From Bacteroidaceae bacterium (GTDB lineage: Bacteria > Bacteroidota > Bacteroidia > Bacteroidales > Bacteroidaceae): a stretch of DNA of 64,000 nucleotides. The stretch spans positions 62,001 to 126,000 of the forward strand of contig JAFSPM010000001.1 of assembly GCA_017442855.1 (NCBI GenBank), read 5' to 3'. The position numbers and the translations under genes were made by a program. Below the pieces are notes generated by a model. The model had not been told where the DNA came from. It did no database searches and saw nothing but the letters and a program-made list of their open reading frames with translations. This document shows, one piece after another, positions 1-8,707 of this stretch; positions within the stretch are counted from its first letter, which is position 1; the number at the start of each line of letters is the position of its first letter.

Positions 1-1
1 C

Positions 2-508
2 AATCCTTTCCTTCTTGACCCTGTAGAGCAAGGAGGTTTGGGACTCACCACCTCTGAGGTGGGCTTCGTCTATGGTACCATTGGCATCATCGGACTTACA
101 ATCGGAGGCATTATTGGCGGTGTCTGTGCATCTAAAGGCGGTTTGAGACGTTGGTTATGGCCTATGGCACTCAGTTTGGTCTTGCCTAACCTTGTCTATG
201 TACTGCTGAGCATCTATCAGCCACAGAGTATCATCCTCATCTCAGCAAGCGTATTCATCGAACAATTTGGCTATGGATTTGGTTTCACGGCCTATATGCT
301 CTATCTGATTTACTACTCACGAGGAACGCAAGCCACAGCTCACTACGCTATCTGTACCGCTTTTATGGCTTTAGGTATGATGCTTCCAGGCATGGCGGCT
401 GGTTGGTTGCAGGAACAGATAGGATATGTTGGGTTCTTCGTTTGGGTGATGGTGTGCTGTGTTGCCACCCTCGGCGTTTGCGCATTAATAAAGAAAGATG
501 ATTTATAA
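2..508 (+). CDS. MFS permease, AmpG-like, C-terminal part (5' end outside window)
   Basis: The reading frame is open from base 2 to the TAA at 506-508 and has no convincing start inside the window, so this is the last ~168 residues of a longer gene. It shows about five hydrophobic helices with glycine-rich turns (GTIGIIGLTIGGIIGG) and the basic loop SKGGLRRW, typical of the second half of a major facilitator superfamily transporter. The next gene, 18 bp downstream on the same strand, is a BadF/NagK-type sugar kinase. In Bacteroidota such pairs usually handle muropeptide or amino-sugar recycling, so an AmpG-like muropeptide permease of the inner membrane is the likely identity; the substrate is inferred from context only. 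Confidence 0.75.
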   Translation, partial: NPFLLDPVEQGGLGLTTSEVGFVYGTIGIIGLTIGGIIGGVCASKGGLRRWLWPMALSLVLPNLVYVLLSIYQPQSIILISASVFIEQFGYGFGFTAYMLYLIYYSRGTQATAHYAICTAFMALGMMLPGMAAGWLQEQIGYVGFFVWVMVCCVATLGVCALIKKDDL

Positions 509-526
509 TTTTCAATTCTCAATTTC

Positions 527-1366
527 ATGATACTGATTGCAGACAGTGGATCGACCAAGACAGATTGGTGCCTTTTGGATGAACAAGGCAACCGTAAAAG
601 CATTACAACCAAAGGCATGAACCCCTATCAACAAACGGGGGAGCAGTTAAGTAATGAAGTAGCTACAGCACTGGTACCTCAACTTCCCGGCACGGAAATA
701 GATGAGGTGTTTTTCTATGGAGCAGGCTGCATCTACGACAAGATAGCTGTGATGGAGAAGGTGCTTCATGAACACCTGCAAATAGCAAAGCAATGTGAGG
801 TGAAGTCCGATATGCTGGCAGTAGCCAGGGGATTATGCGGCCATGAGCCTGGCATTGCCTGCATCATGGGTACAGGCTCCAACTCCTGCTTCTATGACGG
901 CAAAGAGATTGTGAAAAATGTATCTTCCTTAGGGTATATCCTTGGCGACGAAGGCAGTGGCAGTGTCTTGGGCAAGCTCTTTATCAGCGATTTATATAAG
1001 AATCAGTTGGGCAACGAGTTAAAGGAGGAATTTGAGAAACAATATGGTCTGGATGTAGGCCAAGTAATTGATAAGGTATATCGACAACCCTACCCCAACC
1101 GTTTCTTAGCCAGTTTTGCACCCTTTATCAAGCAACATCTGGATCACCCATCGGTTTATCAACTTGTATTGGGTAGTTTCCTGGCTTTCTTCCGCCGAAA
1201 TGTGATGCAATATGAGAGCGACAAATATCCTGTATTTTTCAATGGCTCTATTGCTTGGCATTTCCAGGAGGTATTGCAAGAAGCGGCTCACCAATTGGGC
1301 ATCAACATCGGTGAAATCGTGAAGAGTCCGATGGAAGGTTTAGTGAAATACCATGTAAGCCATTAA
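527..1366 (+). CDS. BadF/BadG/BcrA/BcrD-type ATPase, N-acetylglucosamine kinase-like
   Basis: A 279-residue ASKHA-fold sugar kinase. The phosphate-1 loop is the N-terminal IADSGSTKTDW (residues 4-14), a GTGSNS motif near 116-121 forms the second phosphate loop, and LGDEGSGS near 138-145 matches the adenosine-side signature of BadF-type N-acetylglucosamine kinases. The length fits the family. It starts 18 bp after the upstream permease, so the two are probably co-transcribed. The expected reaction is ATP-dependent phosphorylation of GlcNAc or of an amino sugar released from peptidoglycan. No activator-type benzoyl-CoA reductase genes are nearby, which argues against the other branch of the family. 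Confidence 0.8.
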   Translation: MILIADSGSTKTDWCLLDEQGNRKSITTKGMNPYQQTGEQLSNEVATALVPQLPGTEIDEVFFYGAGCIYDKIAVMEKVLHEHLQIAKQCEVKSDMLAVARGLCGHEPGIACIMGTGSNSCFYDGKEIVKNVSSLGYILGDEGSGSVLGKLFISDLYKNQLGNELKEEFEKQYGLDVGQVIDKVYRQPYPNRFLASFAPFIKQHLDHPSVYQLVLGSFLAFFRRNVMQYESDKYPVFFNGSIAWHFQEVLQEAAHQLGINIGEIVKSPMEGLVKYHVSH

Positions 1367-1387
1367 GCGAGTTTGTGTCAAAAATAA

Positions 1388-1411
1388 AAGGGGAGCGAAT
1401 ATACTCCCCTT
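1388..1411. terminator. Bidirectional hairpin terminator
   Basis: AAGGGGAG (1388-1395) pairs with CTCCCCTT (1404-1411) around an 8-nt loop. A-rich and T-rich flanks on both sides let it serve both the kinase gene (plus) and rubrerythrin (minus), which converge here. Confidence 0.8.
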
Positions 1412-1433
1412 ATTTATTTAGCTGAAAAAGACA

Positions 1434-2012
1434 TCAGTAGTTCTCCTTCTTGATCTCGAAGAAAGCCTGCGGATGCTTGCATGCAGGACATTCTTCGGGA
1501 GCTTCCTTGCCTACATGGATGTAACCACAATTACGGCACTGCCAAACCACCTCATCGTCCTTGGCAAATACCTTAGCTGTCTCAATGTTCTTCACGAATG
1601 CGAAGTAACGCTCTTCGTGACCCTTCTCTGCCACAGCAATCTTACGATACATCTCTGCAATTTCAGGGAAACCCTCTGCATCAGCAACTTCAGCAAAATG
1701 AGGATAAGCCTCAGCCCACTCCTCGTGCTCACCAGCCACAGCTGCCTGCAAATTATCAATCGTTCTACCAATAACACCTGCAGGGAAAGAAGCAGTAATC
1801 TCTACATTACCACCCTCCAGGTACTTGAACATACGCTTTGCATGCTCTTTTTCCTGATCTGCTGTCTCTAAGAAGATAGCTGCTATTTGTTCAAAACCTT
1901 CCTTCTTTGCAGCACTTGCAAAGAATGTATAACGGTTACGTGCCTGGCTCTCACCAGCAAACGATGTCAACAGATTCTTTTCTGTCTGTGTGCCTTTAAT
2001 GCTTTTAGCCAT
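1434..2012 (-). CDS. rbr: Rubrerythrin
   Basis: A 192-residue peroxide-scavenging di-iron protein of the cytoplasm. The N-terminal ferritin-like four-helix domain carries the iron ligands in FAGESQARNRYTFFA, EKEHAKR, GEHEEWAE and EKGHEERY. The C-terminal rubredoxin domain has CRNCGY and CPACKHPQ holding a single iron. The start is set at MAKSIKGTQTEKNLL: a longer frame opens at 2045, but that codon lies inside the -7 promoter element (2043-2050), so the extension cannot be transcribed. It is divergent from the nuclease gene, with two back-to-back promoters between them. Role: NAD(P)H-linked H2O2 reduction in an anaerobe. Confidence 0.95.
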   Translation of the reverse strand: MAKSIKGTQTEKNLLTSFAGESQARNRYTFFASAAKKEGFEQIAAIFLETADQEKEHAKRMFKYLEGGNVEITASFPAGVIGRTIDNLQAAVAGEHEEWAEAYPHFAEVADAEGFPEIAEMYRKIAVAEKGHEERYFAFVKNIETAKVFAKDDEVVWQCRNCGYIHVGKEAPEECPACKHPQAFFEIKKENY

Positions 2013-2042
2013 AGTATTAATGAATTTGGTTAGTACTTTTGG

Positions 2043-2050
2043 CAAATATA
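2043..2050 (-). promoter_or_regulatory. -7 promoter element of rubrerythrin
   Basis: Minus-strand TATATTTG matches TAnnTTTG. The predicted start near 2038 gives a ~26-nt leader. Confidence 0.65.
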
Positions 2051-2062
2051 ATTCTTTTTATT

Positions 2063-2070
2063 TACTTTTG
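2063..2070 (+). promoter_or_regulatory. -7 promoter element of the nuclease gene
   Basis: TACTTTTG matches TAnnTTTG and lies 20 nt before the ATG at 2091. Only 12 bp separate it from the divergent rubrerythrin element. Confidence 0.65.
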
Positions 2071-2090
2071 CGTGGAATAAGCTGAAAAAT

Positions 2091-3017
2091 ATGAAGAAGA
2101 AACAAAATACTACTAAATATGCAGGGTCAGCCTTTGCTGTAATACTGGCTGCTCTTCTTTCCTATTTCCCCATCAGTAAGCAGTTGAATGAAGAAAAGCC
2201 AGTGAATGAGCCTGCTAAACAGGAAGTGGTGGTAGAGGATCATCAGCAAACGGAAAATGAGGTTGATTTCCAAGAAGCAAATGCACAAATAGAAACCAGT
2301 CAAGAAGAGACAGAAATTAATACCGTCAACCTTGAGATTCCTGCCAAATTGAAAGACCGTTCTGAACGCATCCTTAAACATACCAACTATACTGTTTCCT
2401 ACAATCGTAATTGGAATTTGCCCAACTGGGTAGCTTGGGAACTGAACAAGAATGAAACCAAAGGCCAAAACGATCGCAATGATGAGTTCACCGCCGACCC
2501 CGACCTGCCCAAAGCTTACCAGGTAGAGTCATACGACTATTCTGGTTCTGGCTATGACAGAGGACATATGTGTCCTGCTGGTGATAACCATTTCAGCACG
2601 AAAGCTATGGAGGAATCATTTTACATGAGCAATATCTGTCCACAGGACCACGAACTGAACAAGGGTAAATGGAACGACCTAGAGATAGCTTGTCGTCGTT
2701 GGGCAAACCGCTATGGAGAGGTATATATTGTTTGCGGTCCTATCATCGACAAGCGTAAGGGCAAGAGAATAGGTAAGGACCACGAAATTATCGTACCTGA
2801 GAAGTTCTTTAAATGTATCTTGATTACCAGTACAAAACCAGCTCGCGCTATTGGTTACATCTTTGAAAACAACAGTTCCGACAGGCCCTATAAAACCTAT
2901 ACCATAGATGAAATAGAGAAAATGACAGGCATGGACTTCTTCCCACACTTACCAGACAACATTGAAGACCTGATAGAAAGCCGTTATGATGTAGGAGATT
3001 GGAAATGGTATAATTAA
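2091..3017 (+). CDS. DNA/RNA non-specific endonuclease (NucA family), membrane-anchored or secreted
   Basis: 308 residues. An N-terminal hydrophobic segment (about 10-27) is a signal anchor or signal peptide and is followed by a Glu/Gln-rich linker to about residue 80. The catalytic domain has the family signature D156-R157-G158-H159 (H159 is the general base) and the downstream SNICPQDHELNKGKW, whose N190 corresponds to the Mg2+-binding Asn of NucA. It should degrade DNA and RNA outside the cytoplasm, for nutrient scavenging or against foreign DNA. No immunity-like gene is adjacent, so a bacteriocin role is not supported. Confidence 0.9.
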   Translation: MKKKQNTTKYAGSAFAVILAALLSYFPISKQLNEEKPVNEPAKQEVVVEDHQQTENEVDFQEANAQIETSQEETEINTVNLEIPAKLKDRSERILKHTNYTVSYNRNWNLPNWVAWELNKNETKGQNDRNDEFTADPDLPKAYQVESYDYSGSGYDRGHMCPAGDNHFSTKAMEESFYMSNICPQDHELNKGKWNDLEIACRRWANRYGEVYIVCGPIIDKRKGKRIGKDHEIIVPEKFFKCILITSTKPARAIGYIFENNSSDRPYKTYTIDEIEKMTGMDFFPHLPDNIEDLIESRYDVGDWKWYN

Positions 3018-3088
3018 ATCATCCAAAAAAAAGTGATAATTAGAACATTTTTTTTGCATTCTGTCGCATTTTATTCCCAAAAAACGCT

Positions 3089-3096
3089 TACCTTTG
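3089..3096 (+). promoter_or_regulatory. -7 promoter element of the PAP2-barrel gene
   Basis: TACCTTTG, 25 nt before the ATG at 3122. Confidence 0.6.
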
Positions 3097-3121
3097 TGAA
3101 AAAATATAAAAATTTGTCTTT

Positions 3122-4921
3122 ATGAAACATCTTACTTCACTGTTTATGATGATGTTGGTATGCTTGACAGCCTCTGCTAACAATATCATTGGGGTATATA
3201 ATACTGAACCATTGAAGGTGGAAATTCCTGAATGGAACTACTCACTCACCACATCTACTAAACCAGCACCAAAGATGAGATTGGGTGAATTGCCAATGGC
3301 TTCCACTACGTACAACACCGAAGCTACAAGAGATGTATATAAATGGGCAGCGAACAAACCTGGTATAAAACCATATAAGTTTATGGATGACATGACTTTT
3401 GTGGGTGTTCCCATGTTTGTTGCTGGTATCCTTTTAAAGAGTGAGAAAAATGCGTTCCGTCAGAACTATAAAGACGAGTTTCACGCCAATACCCGCTTGC
3501 TGACCAATTTCAAGACATCTATCGACGATTACACACAGTATTTCGGACCGGCGATGACATTAGGTTTGAAAATCTTTGGCTATGAAGGCCGTAGCGATTG
3601 GAGGCGTTTCCTGGTAAGTGCAGGTTTGTCATACGGTGTTATGGGTCTTTTAGTCAATACCATCAAGTATTCTGCCAAAGAGATGCGTCCTGATGGATCA
3701 ACTGCCAACTCATGGCCTTCTGGACATACTGCCAACTCATTCGTGGGAGCTACGATCTTGCACAAGGAATATGGTTTGACACGTTCACCTTGGTTCTCGG
3801 TAGCTGGTTACGGTATCGCTACGGCAACGGGTGTGATGCGTGTGCTCAACAACCGACATTGGATCAGCGATGTGATGTCAGGTGCCGGCATTGGTATCTT
3901 TGCAGGTGAGTTGGGTTATGCTATCACTGATTTGCTCTTCAAGGAGAAAGGTCTGCTACGCAACGATCTGCAGGGCGACTTCAACAAACCTTCTTTCTTC
4001 TCCATCTCTATGGGTGTGGGCTTGGGCTCAAAGAGCATTGGTTTCAGCTTGAAAGACCTAAAATATGATTATGCAGAAGAGTTGGGTGATGAAGAACTTG
4101 TCAGAGTTGACTTCCGCAGTGCTACAACAGTAGATGCCGAGGGCGCTTATTTCTTTAATAAATATGTAGGTGTAGGCGGACGCCTTCGTGTACGTACCAT
4201 GCCTGCTAAGAACTGGGATGCCATCACCTATAAGCCTGAACAGGCCAACTCTGATCTTACCAATGATTTGATGTACTTCCTCAAGGATGTCAACGGTTGG
4301 AGTGATACAACACCTGAATATGTGGCAGAAAAGGAAATGATTATGGCCAATAGCAAGGACATTGTTACTGATCAGGATATTATCGTTGAAAGCGACCATC
4401 TGAGTGAGTTCTCAGCCAGTGTAGGTCTTTATTTCAATATTCCTCTGAGCAAGCGTTTTGCTATCGGTACCAAAGTGCTGGTTGGTCGTAGTATCATGCA
4501 AGAACTCGATCTCGATGCCAACTATAAAGGTAATGTAAAAGATATCGGCTATAAGATGGAGGTGGTAGATGGTGAACCAACCAGCTTGGCAATTACCAGA
4601 TTCAATCCTACCAATATGGACTATGAAGCACAATGGGACTATATGACAATGGGTGGTCAAACGAGCACCACTTATGGTACAGGCATCTCGCTTACTTACC
4701 GCTACAAATCTAATTTCTCATGGAAAGTGTTCTTTGACTATGACTATTCTCGTAAGACATTCACCCTGAAATATGACCCCTACCGTTATTTGTATGTAGC
4801 GACTCCCAATATGGAGGAATTGTACACTGGTATGCAGTTAAGCATTGATGGTTTAGAATTTGAAAAAACCAAGAAGTTACATTACTATACCATTGGAGGT
4901 TCGTTCACCATCAATTTCTAA
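3122..4921 (+). CDS. PAP2-family phosphatase fused to an outer-membrane-type beta-barrel region
   Basis: 599 residues with a signal peptide (1-19). The PAP2 catalytic triad of motifs is complete: K182-x6-R189-P190, P199-S200-G201-H202, and R240-x5-H246-x3-D250. Acid phosphatases and undecaprenyl/lipid-A phosphatases use these residues. From about residue 290 the sequence turns into alternating amphipathic strands rich in Tyr, Phe and Gly and ends in an aromatic-terminated strand (FTINF), the pattern of a porin-like barrel. Likely role: lipid-linked or soluble phosphate-ester hydrolysis at the periplasmic face with outer-membrane anchoring; the substrate is unknown. Roughly half the protein is outside the usual PAP2 domain. 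Confidence 0.85.
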   Translation: MKHLTSLFMMMLVCLTASANNIIGVYNTEPLKVEIPEWNYSLTTSTKPAPKMRLGELPMASTTYNTEATRDVYKWAANKPGIKPYKFMDDMTFVGVPMFVAGILLKSEKNAFRQNYKDEFHANTRLLTNFKTSIDDYTQYFGPAMTLGLKIFGYEGRSDWRRFLVSAGLSYGVMGLLVNTIKYSAKEMRPDGSTANSWPSGHTANSFVGATILHKEYGLTRSPWFSVAGYGIATATGVMRVLNNRHWISDVMSGAGIGIFAGELGYAITDLLFKEKGLLRNDLQGDFNKPSFFSISMGVGLGSKSIGFSLKDLKYDYAEELGDEELVRVDFRSATTVDAEGAYFFNKYVGVGGRLRVRTMPAKNWDAITYKPEQANSDLTNDLMYFLKDVNGWSDTTPEYVAEKEMIMANSKDIVTDQDIIVESDHLSEFSASVGLYFNIPLSKRFAIGTKVLVGRSIMQELDLDANYKGNVKDIGYKMEVVDGEPTSLAITRFNPTNMDYEAQWDYMTMGGQTSTTYGTGISLTYRYKSNFSWKVFFDYDYSRKTFTLKYDPYRYLYVATPNMEELYTGMQLSIDGLEFEKTKKLHYYTIGGSFTINF

Positions 4922-4943
4922 AGTTAATTAACCTTTATAACAT

Positions 4944-4973
4944 AAGAATACCCCGAATCTTCGGGGTATTCTT
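4944..4973. terminator. Strong bidirectional terminator
   Basis: A 13-bp stem (4944-4956 with 4961-4973) containing CCCCGA/TCGGGG, a 4-nt loop and a T-run. It sits between the converging PAP2-barrel and radical SAM genes. Confidence 0.9.
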
Positions 4974-4978
4974 TTTTA

Positions 4979-5752
4979 TCAATAAGATACTGAACAAGGT
5001 ATTCCTGCTTCTCGAACCAGCTCCCCTATCCTGTCAAGTTCTTCATGAGTGGCTTTCTGCAAACCATGAGCAGGGGTTTCGCGGTCAATAGTGTAGATCA
5101 TCACCTGATTGGGTGCAATCTCCTTCACCTTTTCCAACCAAGGTAGCACAAAACGGTCAGATGTGTTATCCACATCTTTGTCTTTATAAGTACCTTTCAT
5201 AAACATAGTCTGCACAATACACTTGCCTTTGAAGGCCTTCATGTTTTTAATAATATCTTCCACCGAGTAGTTGCCAACAGGCCTATCTGTCAGATGAATA
5301 TAATCACTGTCTATCGTATCGAGCTTCAAGATATTATTGTCCACTTTAGCCAAAGCCTCACGAATAGAAGGTTTAAGAATCATGGTAGCATTACTAAGTA
5401 CACTTACCTTAGCCTCAGGGAAATAAAGATCGCGCAATTCCAATGTATCAGCAATGATTTCCGGGAAATGAGGATGCAGAGTGGGTTCACCGTTGCCGGC
5501 AAACGTCAACACATCTGGTGCAGGACCATTTTTCTGCATATCCAGCAACTTCGCCTCAAGGGCTTCACGAACTTCTTGGCGGGTAGGCATTGGTTGCCTT
5601 GCACGATGGTCAGCATTGAAACCACACTCGCAATAAATGCAATCGAACGAACATACCTTACCGTCAGCTGGTAAGAGATTAATACCCAATGAAACACCCA
5701 ATCTTCTGGAATGTACAGGGCCAAATATCGGTGAAGGATAGATTACTGTCAT
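4979..5752 (-). CDS. Radical SAM protein, COG0731 / wyosine-synthase-like family
   Basis: 257 residues. The cluster-binding motif CSFDCIYC (C-x3-C-x2-C) follows the family-typical HSRRLGVSLGINLLP. FAGNGEPTLHP is the GGE-like SAM-binding motif, and LKLDTID lies on a later barrel strand. The family is annotated as tRNA imidazoG37 (wyosine)-type in archaea, but bacterial members of this short form have no proven substrate, so only radical SAM chemistry is claimed. A near-consensus -7 element (TATCTTCG, 5776-5783 on the minus strand) lies 24 nt upstream of the ATG. A candidate small RNA unit is just upstream on the same strand. Confidence 0.8.
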   Translation of the reverse strand: MTVIYPSPIFGPVHSRRLGVSLGINLLPADGKVCSFDCIYCECGFNADHRARQPMPTRQEVREALEAKLLDMQKNGPAPDVLTFAGNGEPTLHPHFPEIIADTLELRDLYFPEAKVSVLSNATMILKPSIREALAKVDNNILKLDTIDSDYIHLTDRPVGNYSVEDIIKNMKAFKGKCIVQTMFMKGTYKDKDVDNTSDRFVLPWLEKVKEIAPNQVMIYTIDRETPAHGLQKATHEELDRIGELVREAGIPCSVSY

Positions 5753-5814
5753 TGTTTAGTCTTTAAAACAGAATACGAAGATACAAAAAAAAACGATACC
5801 CTTAGCTAATAGAC

Positions 5815-5881
5815 AAAAAAAGGAGTTTCTCACGAAACCCCAATCCTTATTAACCTTAAATCTTAATACTATGAAAAACAC
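5815..5881 (-). ncRNA. Candidate small RNA or leader RNA with its own promoter and terminator
   Basis: On the minus strand a perfect -7 element TACCTTTG (5893 down to 5886) is followed about 40-60 nt later by a terminator hairpin (5822-5841, GGGGTTTC...GAAACTCC with one mismatch) and seven T residues (5821-5815). The predicted RNA is about 65 nt. Its ends resemble the unit at 21217-21290: both have TTTGnACTG just after the -7 element and AAGGATTnGG before a hairpin with TTTCG. The radical SAM start codon lies 63 nt further along the same strand, so this could be a free sRNA or an attenuated leader. A 24-codon plus-strand ORF here (ATG 5871) is better explained as a shadow of the promoter. Confidence 0.5.
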
Positions 5882-5893
5882 AGTACAAAGGTA

Positions 5894-6057
5894 CGGCTTT
5901 TGGGAGTATCTGCAAATTTTCTTCGGTAAAAAACGTGTTTTATAACATGTTTTAGTACTTCGTAGGTATTTGTTAAGGTTTCAGGATGATTTATTAGCAA
6001 ACCTATTACAATAATTAAAACTTGCCTCAAAAATAAGAAGATAACGCAAAAAATCGT
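5894..6057. other. Gene-free part of the 5753-6092 intergenic region
   Basis: Apart from the candidate RNA at 5815-5881 and the promoters at either end, this AT-rich stretch shows no ORF, no strong hairpin and no repeat that I could identify. Confidence 0.5.
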
Positions 6058-6065
6058 TATCTTTG
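6058..6065 (+). promoter_or_regulatory. -7 promoter element of mutS
   Basis: TATCTTTG, 27 nt before the GTG at 6093. Confidence 0.65.
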
Positions 6066-6092
6066 CACTCAGATGTTTAAAGAAATGCTAAC

Positions 6093-8702
6093 GTGAACGC
6101 AGATATTGAAATGACACCCATGATGAAGCAGTTCTTAGGACTGAAGGCCAAAAATCCTGATGCCCTGATGCTGTTTCGTTGCGGCGACTTTTACGAAACC
6201 TACTCGACCGATGCAGTAGAAGCGGCCGACATCTTAGGCATTACCCTTACCAAACGAGCCAATGGCAAAGGGAAGACCATCGAGATGGCAGGTTTCCCCT
6301 ATCATGCCCTTGATACCTATCTGCCCAAGTTGATCAGAGCAGGAAAGCGAGTGGCTATATGCGACCAGCTGGAAGATCCGAAGCTAACCAAGAAGTTGGT
6401 GAAACGAGGTATTACCGAACTCGTTACCCCTGGTGTGGCCATCAACGACAATGTACTCAACTACAAAGAGAACAATTTCCTGTGTGCCGTACATTTCGGT
6501 AAACAAAACGTGGGTATTGCGTTTTTAGACATCTCAACGGGCGAGTTCCTCACTGCGGAGGGTGATATGGAATACATCGACAAATTGCTGAGCAATTTCG
6601 CCCCTAAGGAAATACTATACGAACGAGGCAAACGTGAGTTATTTGAACAGCGTTTTGGAACCCGATACTATACTTTCCAGTTGGACGACTGGGCCTTCAA
6701 CGAAAACACCTGTCGTGAAAAACTTCTGGAGCATTTCGAGGTAAATACCCTCAAAGGCTTTGGCGTGGACCACTTGAAGAACGGCATTACAGCCAGTGGA
6801 GCTATCCTGCAATACCTCACCATGACACAACACACGCAGATAGGACACATCACCTCGTTGGCTCGCATCGAGGAAGAGCGCTATGTAAGACTCGACAAGT
6901 TTACGGTACGCAACCTCGAAATTATCGGTAGCATGAACGAAGGCGGAAGCAGTTTGCTGGACGTTATCGACAAGACTATCTGTCCGATGGGAGCACGCCT
7001 GCTTCGTCGTTGGATAGTCTTTCCGCTGAAAGATGTAGCACCCATCAACGAACGCCTTGATGTGGTGGAATATTTCTTCCGTCAGCCCGATTTCAAGACA
7101 TTGATAGAAGAACAACTGCATCTCATAGGCGACTTGGAACGTATCATATCCAAAGTGGCAGTGGGCAGGGTGACTCCTCGCGAAGTGGTGGCTCTGAAAA
7201 CAGCTCTTTATGCTATTGAGCCCATTAGAAATGCCTGCTTAGAGGCAAAGAACCCCATCATTAACCATATAGGTGAACAACTCAATGTCTGTCTGAGCAT
7301 CAGGGAACGCATTGAACGTGAAATTAATAATGACCCACCCCTGCAAGTCAACAAGGGAGGAGTGATAAAGGCTGGCTTCAATGCCGAGCTCGACGAACTG
7401 CGTCAGATAGCCTATTCTGGCAAGGATTACCTCTTGCAAGTACAACAACGTGAAAGCGAGACAACAGGAATCCCCTCACTGAAGGTGGGTTATAACAATG
7501 TGTTCGGTTATTATATTGAGGTGCGCAACACCCACAAGGACAAGGTGCCAGCTGAATGGATCAGGAAGCAGACTTTAGTAAATGCGGAACGCTATATCAC
7601 AGAAGAGCTCAAGGAATACGAAGAGAAGATTTTAGGTGCTGAAGACAAGATACTGGTGCTCGAGCAACAGCTTTACGATAGCCTGGTGTTAGGTTTAACT
7701 GAGTTTATCCCTGCTATACAGGTTGATGCCAACCAGTTGGCTAAACTCGACTGCCTGCTCTCCTTTGCCAATGTGGCCAAAGCCAACAAGTACATCCGTC
7801 CTGTTATCAGTGACGACGATGTGTTGGATATCCGCAAGGGGCGTCATCCAGTTATCGAACAGCAACTACCTTTAGGTGAGCCCTATATCCCCAACGATGT
7901 GGAGCTCGACACACATAGTCAGCAAATCATCATCATCACAGGACCCAATATGGCCGGTAAGTCGGCCTTGCTACGCCAAACGGCACTCATCACACTCATG
8001 GCACAGATTGGTAGTTTTGTTCCTGCCGAGAGTGCTCATATCGGTTTGGTGGATAAAATCTTTACCCGTGTGGGAGCCAGTGACAACATTTCGGTAGGCG
8101 AATCTACCTTTATGGTGGAGATGACTGAAGCCTCTGACATTATGAACAACCTCTCGTCTCGCAGCTTGGTACTGTTCGATGAGTTAGGACGAGGCACCTC
8201 AACCTACGATGGCATCAGCATTGCCTGGGCCATTGTGGAGTTTATCCACAACCACCCCAAAGCCCGTGCCCGTACGCTCTTCGCCACCCACTACCACGAA
8301 CTGAACGAGATGGAAAAGACCCACGAACGTATCAAGAACTACAACGTGTCTGTCAAGGAGATTGACGGCAAGGTTATCTTCATGCGCAAGTTGGTACGTG
8401 GTGGCAGTGAACACTCGTTCGGTATCCATGTGGCCAAGTTGGCGGGCATGCCCAAGAGCATAGTCAAGCGAGCTGACGAAATCCTCAAGGTGTTGGAAAA
8501 GAACCAAGGCAAGGACATTGATGTAAAGCCTTTGGGCGATATCGGCAAGGCCGATGGCTATCAGTTAAGCTTCTTCCAACTGGATGACCCAGTGCTTTGC
8601 CAGATTCGCGACGAGATCCTTCATTTAGACGTGAACAACCTCACGCCTCTCGAGGCCCTCAACAAGCTCAACGACATCAAGCGCATCTTGAAAGGTAAAT
8701 AA
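6093..8702 (+). CDS. mutS: DNA mismatch repair protein MutS
   Basis: 869 residues, normal length for bacterial MutS. The mismatch-recognition wedge is in GDFYETY (F-x-E type, about residue 33) and the clamp and lever domains follow. The C-terminal ATPase has Walker A GPNMAGKS (about 617-624), the signature STFMVEM, Walker [14 protein letters not shown] and the FATHYHEL switch. The GTG at 6093 is the first possible start after the promoter; an ATG at 6111 (MTPMMKQF) is an equally plausible start and would remove six residues. It converges with the next gene with only 5 bp between stops. Confidence 0.97.
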   Translation: MNADIEMTPMMKQFLGLKAKNPDALMLFRCGDFYETYSTDAVEAADILGITLTKRANGKGKTIEMAGFPYHALDTYLPKLIRAGKRVAICDQLEDPKLTKKLVKRGITELVTPGVAINDNVLNYKENNFLCAVHFGKQNVGIAFLDISTGEFLTAEGDMEYIDKLLSNFAPKEILYERGKRELFEQRFGTRYYTFQLDDWAFNENTCREKLLEHFEVNTLKGFGVDHLKNGITASGAILQYLTMTQHTQIGHITSLARIEEERYVRLDKFTVRNLEIIGSMNEGGSSLLDVIDKTICPMGARLLRRWIVFPLKDVAPINERLDVVEYFFRQPDFKTLIEEQLHLIGDLERIISKVAVGRVTPREVVALKTALYAIEPIRNACLEAKNPIINHIGEQLNVCLSIRERIEREINNDPPLQVNKGGVIKAGFNAELDELRQIAYSGKDYLLQVQQRESETTGIPSLKVGYNNVFGYYIEVRNTHKDKVPAEWIRKQTLVNAERYITEELKEYEEKILGAEDKILVLEQQLYDSLVLGLTEFIPAIQVDANQLAKLDCLLSFANVAKANKYIRPVISDDDVLDIRKGRHPVIEQQLPLGEPYIPNDVELDTHSQQIIIITGPNMAGKSALLRQTALITLMAQIGSFVPAESAHIGLVDKIFTRVGASDNISVGESTFMVEMTEASDIMNNLSSRSLVLFDELGRGTSTYDGISIAWAIVEFIHNHPKARARTLFATHYHELNEMEKTHERIKNYNVSVKEIDGKVIFMRKLVRGGSEHSFGIHVAKLAGMPKSIVKRADEILKVLEKNQGKDIDVKPLGDIGKADGYQLSFFQLDDPVLCQIRDEILHLDVNNLTPLEALNKLNDIKRILKGK

Positions 8703-8707
8703 CTACC

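Noticed and set aside
508-526. TTTTCAATTCTCAATTTC as a regulatory repeat
   Set aside because: Short AT-rich tandem sequence of this kind is common in Bacteroidales intergenic DNA and shows no dyad or further copies here.
2013-2045. Upstream start of rubrerythrin
   Set aside because: The codon is within the -7 promoter element; MAKSIKG is the family start.
5871-5945. A 24-residue plus-strand ORF starting MKNTVQRYG
   Set aside because: The start lies over the promoter and first bases of a minus-strand candidate RNA, which explains the conserved-looking sequence better. There is no ribosome-binding site or protein family.
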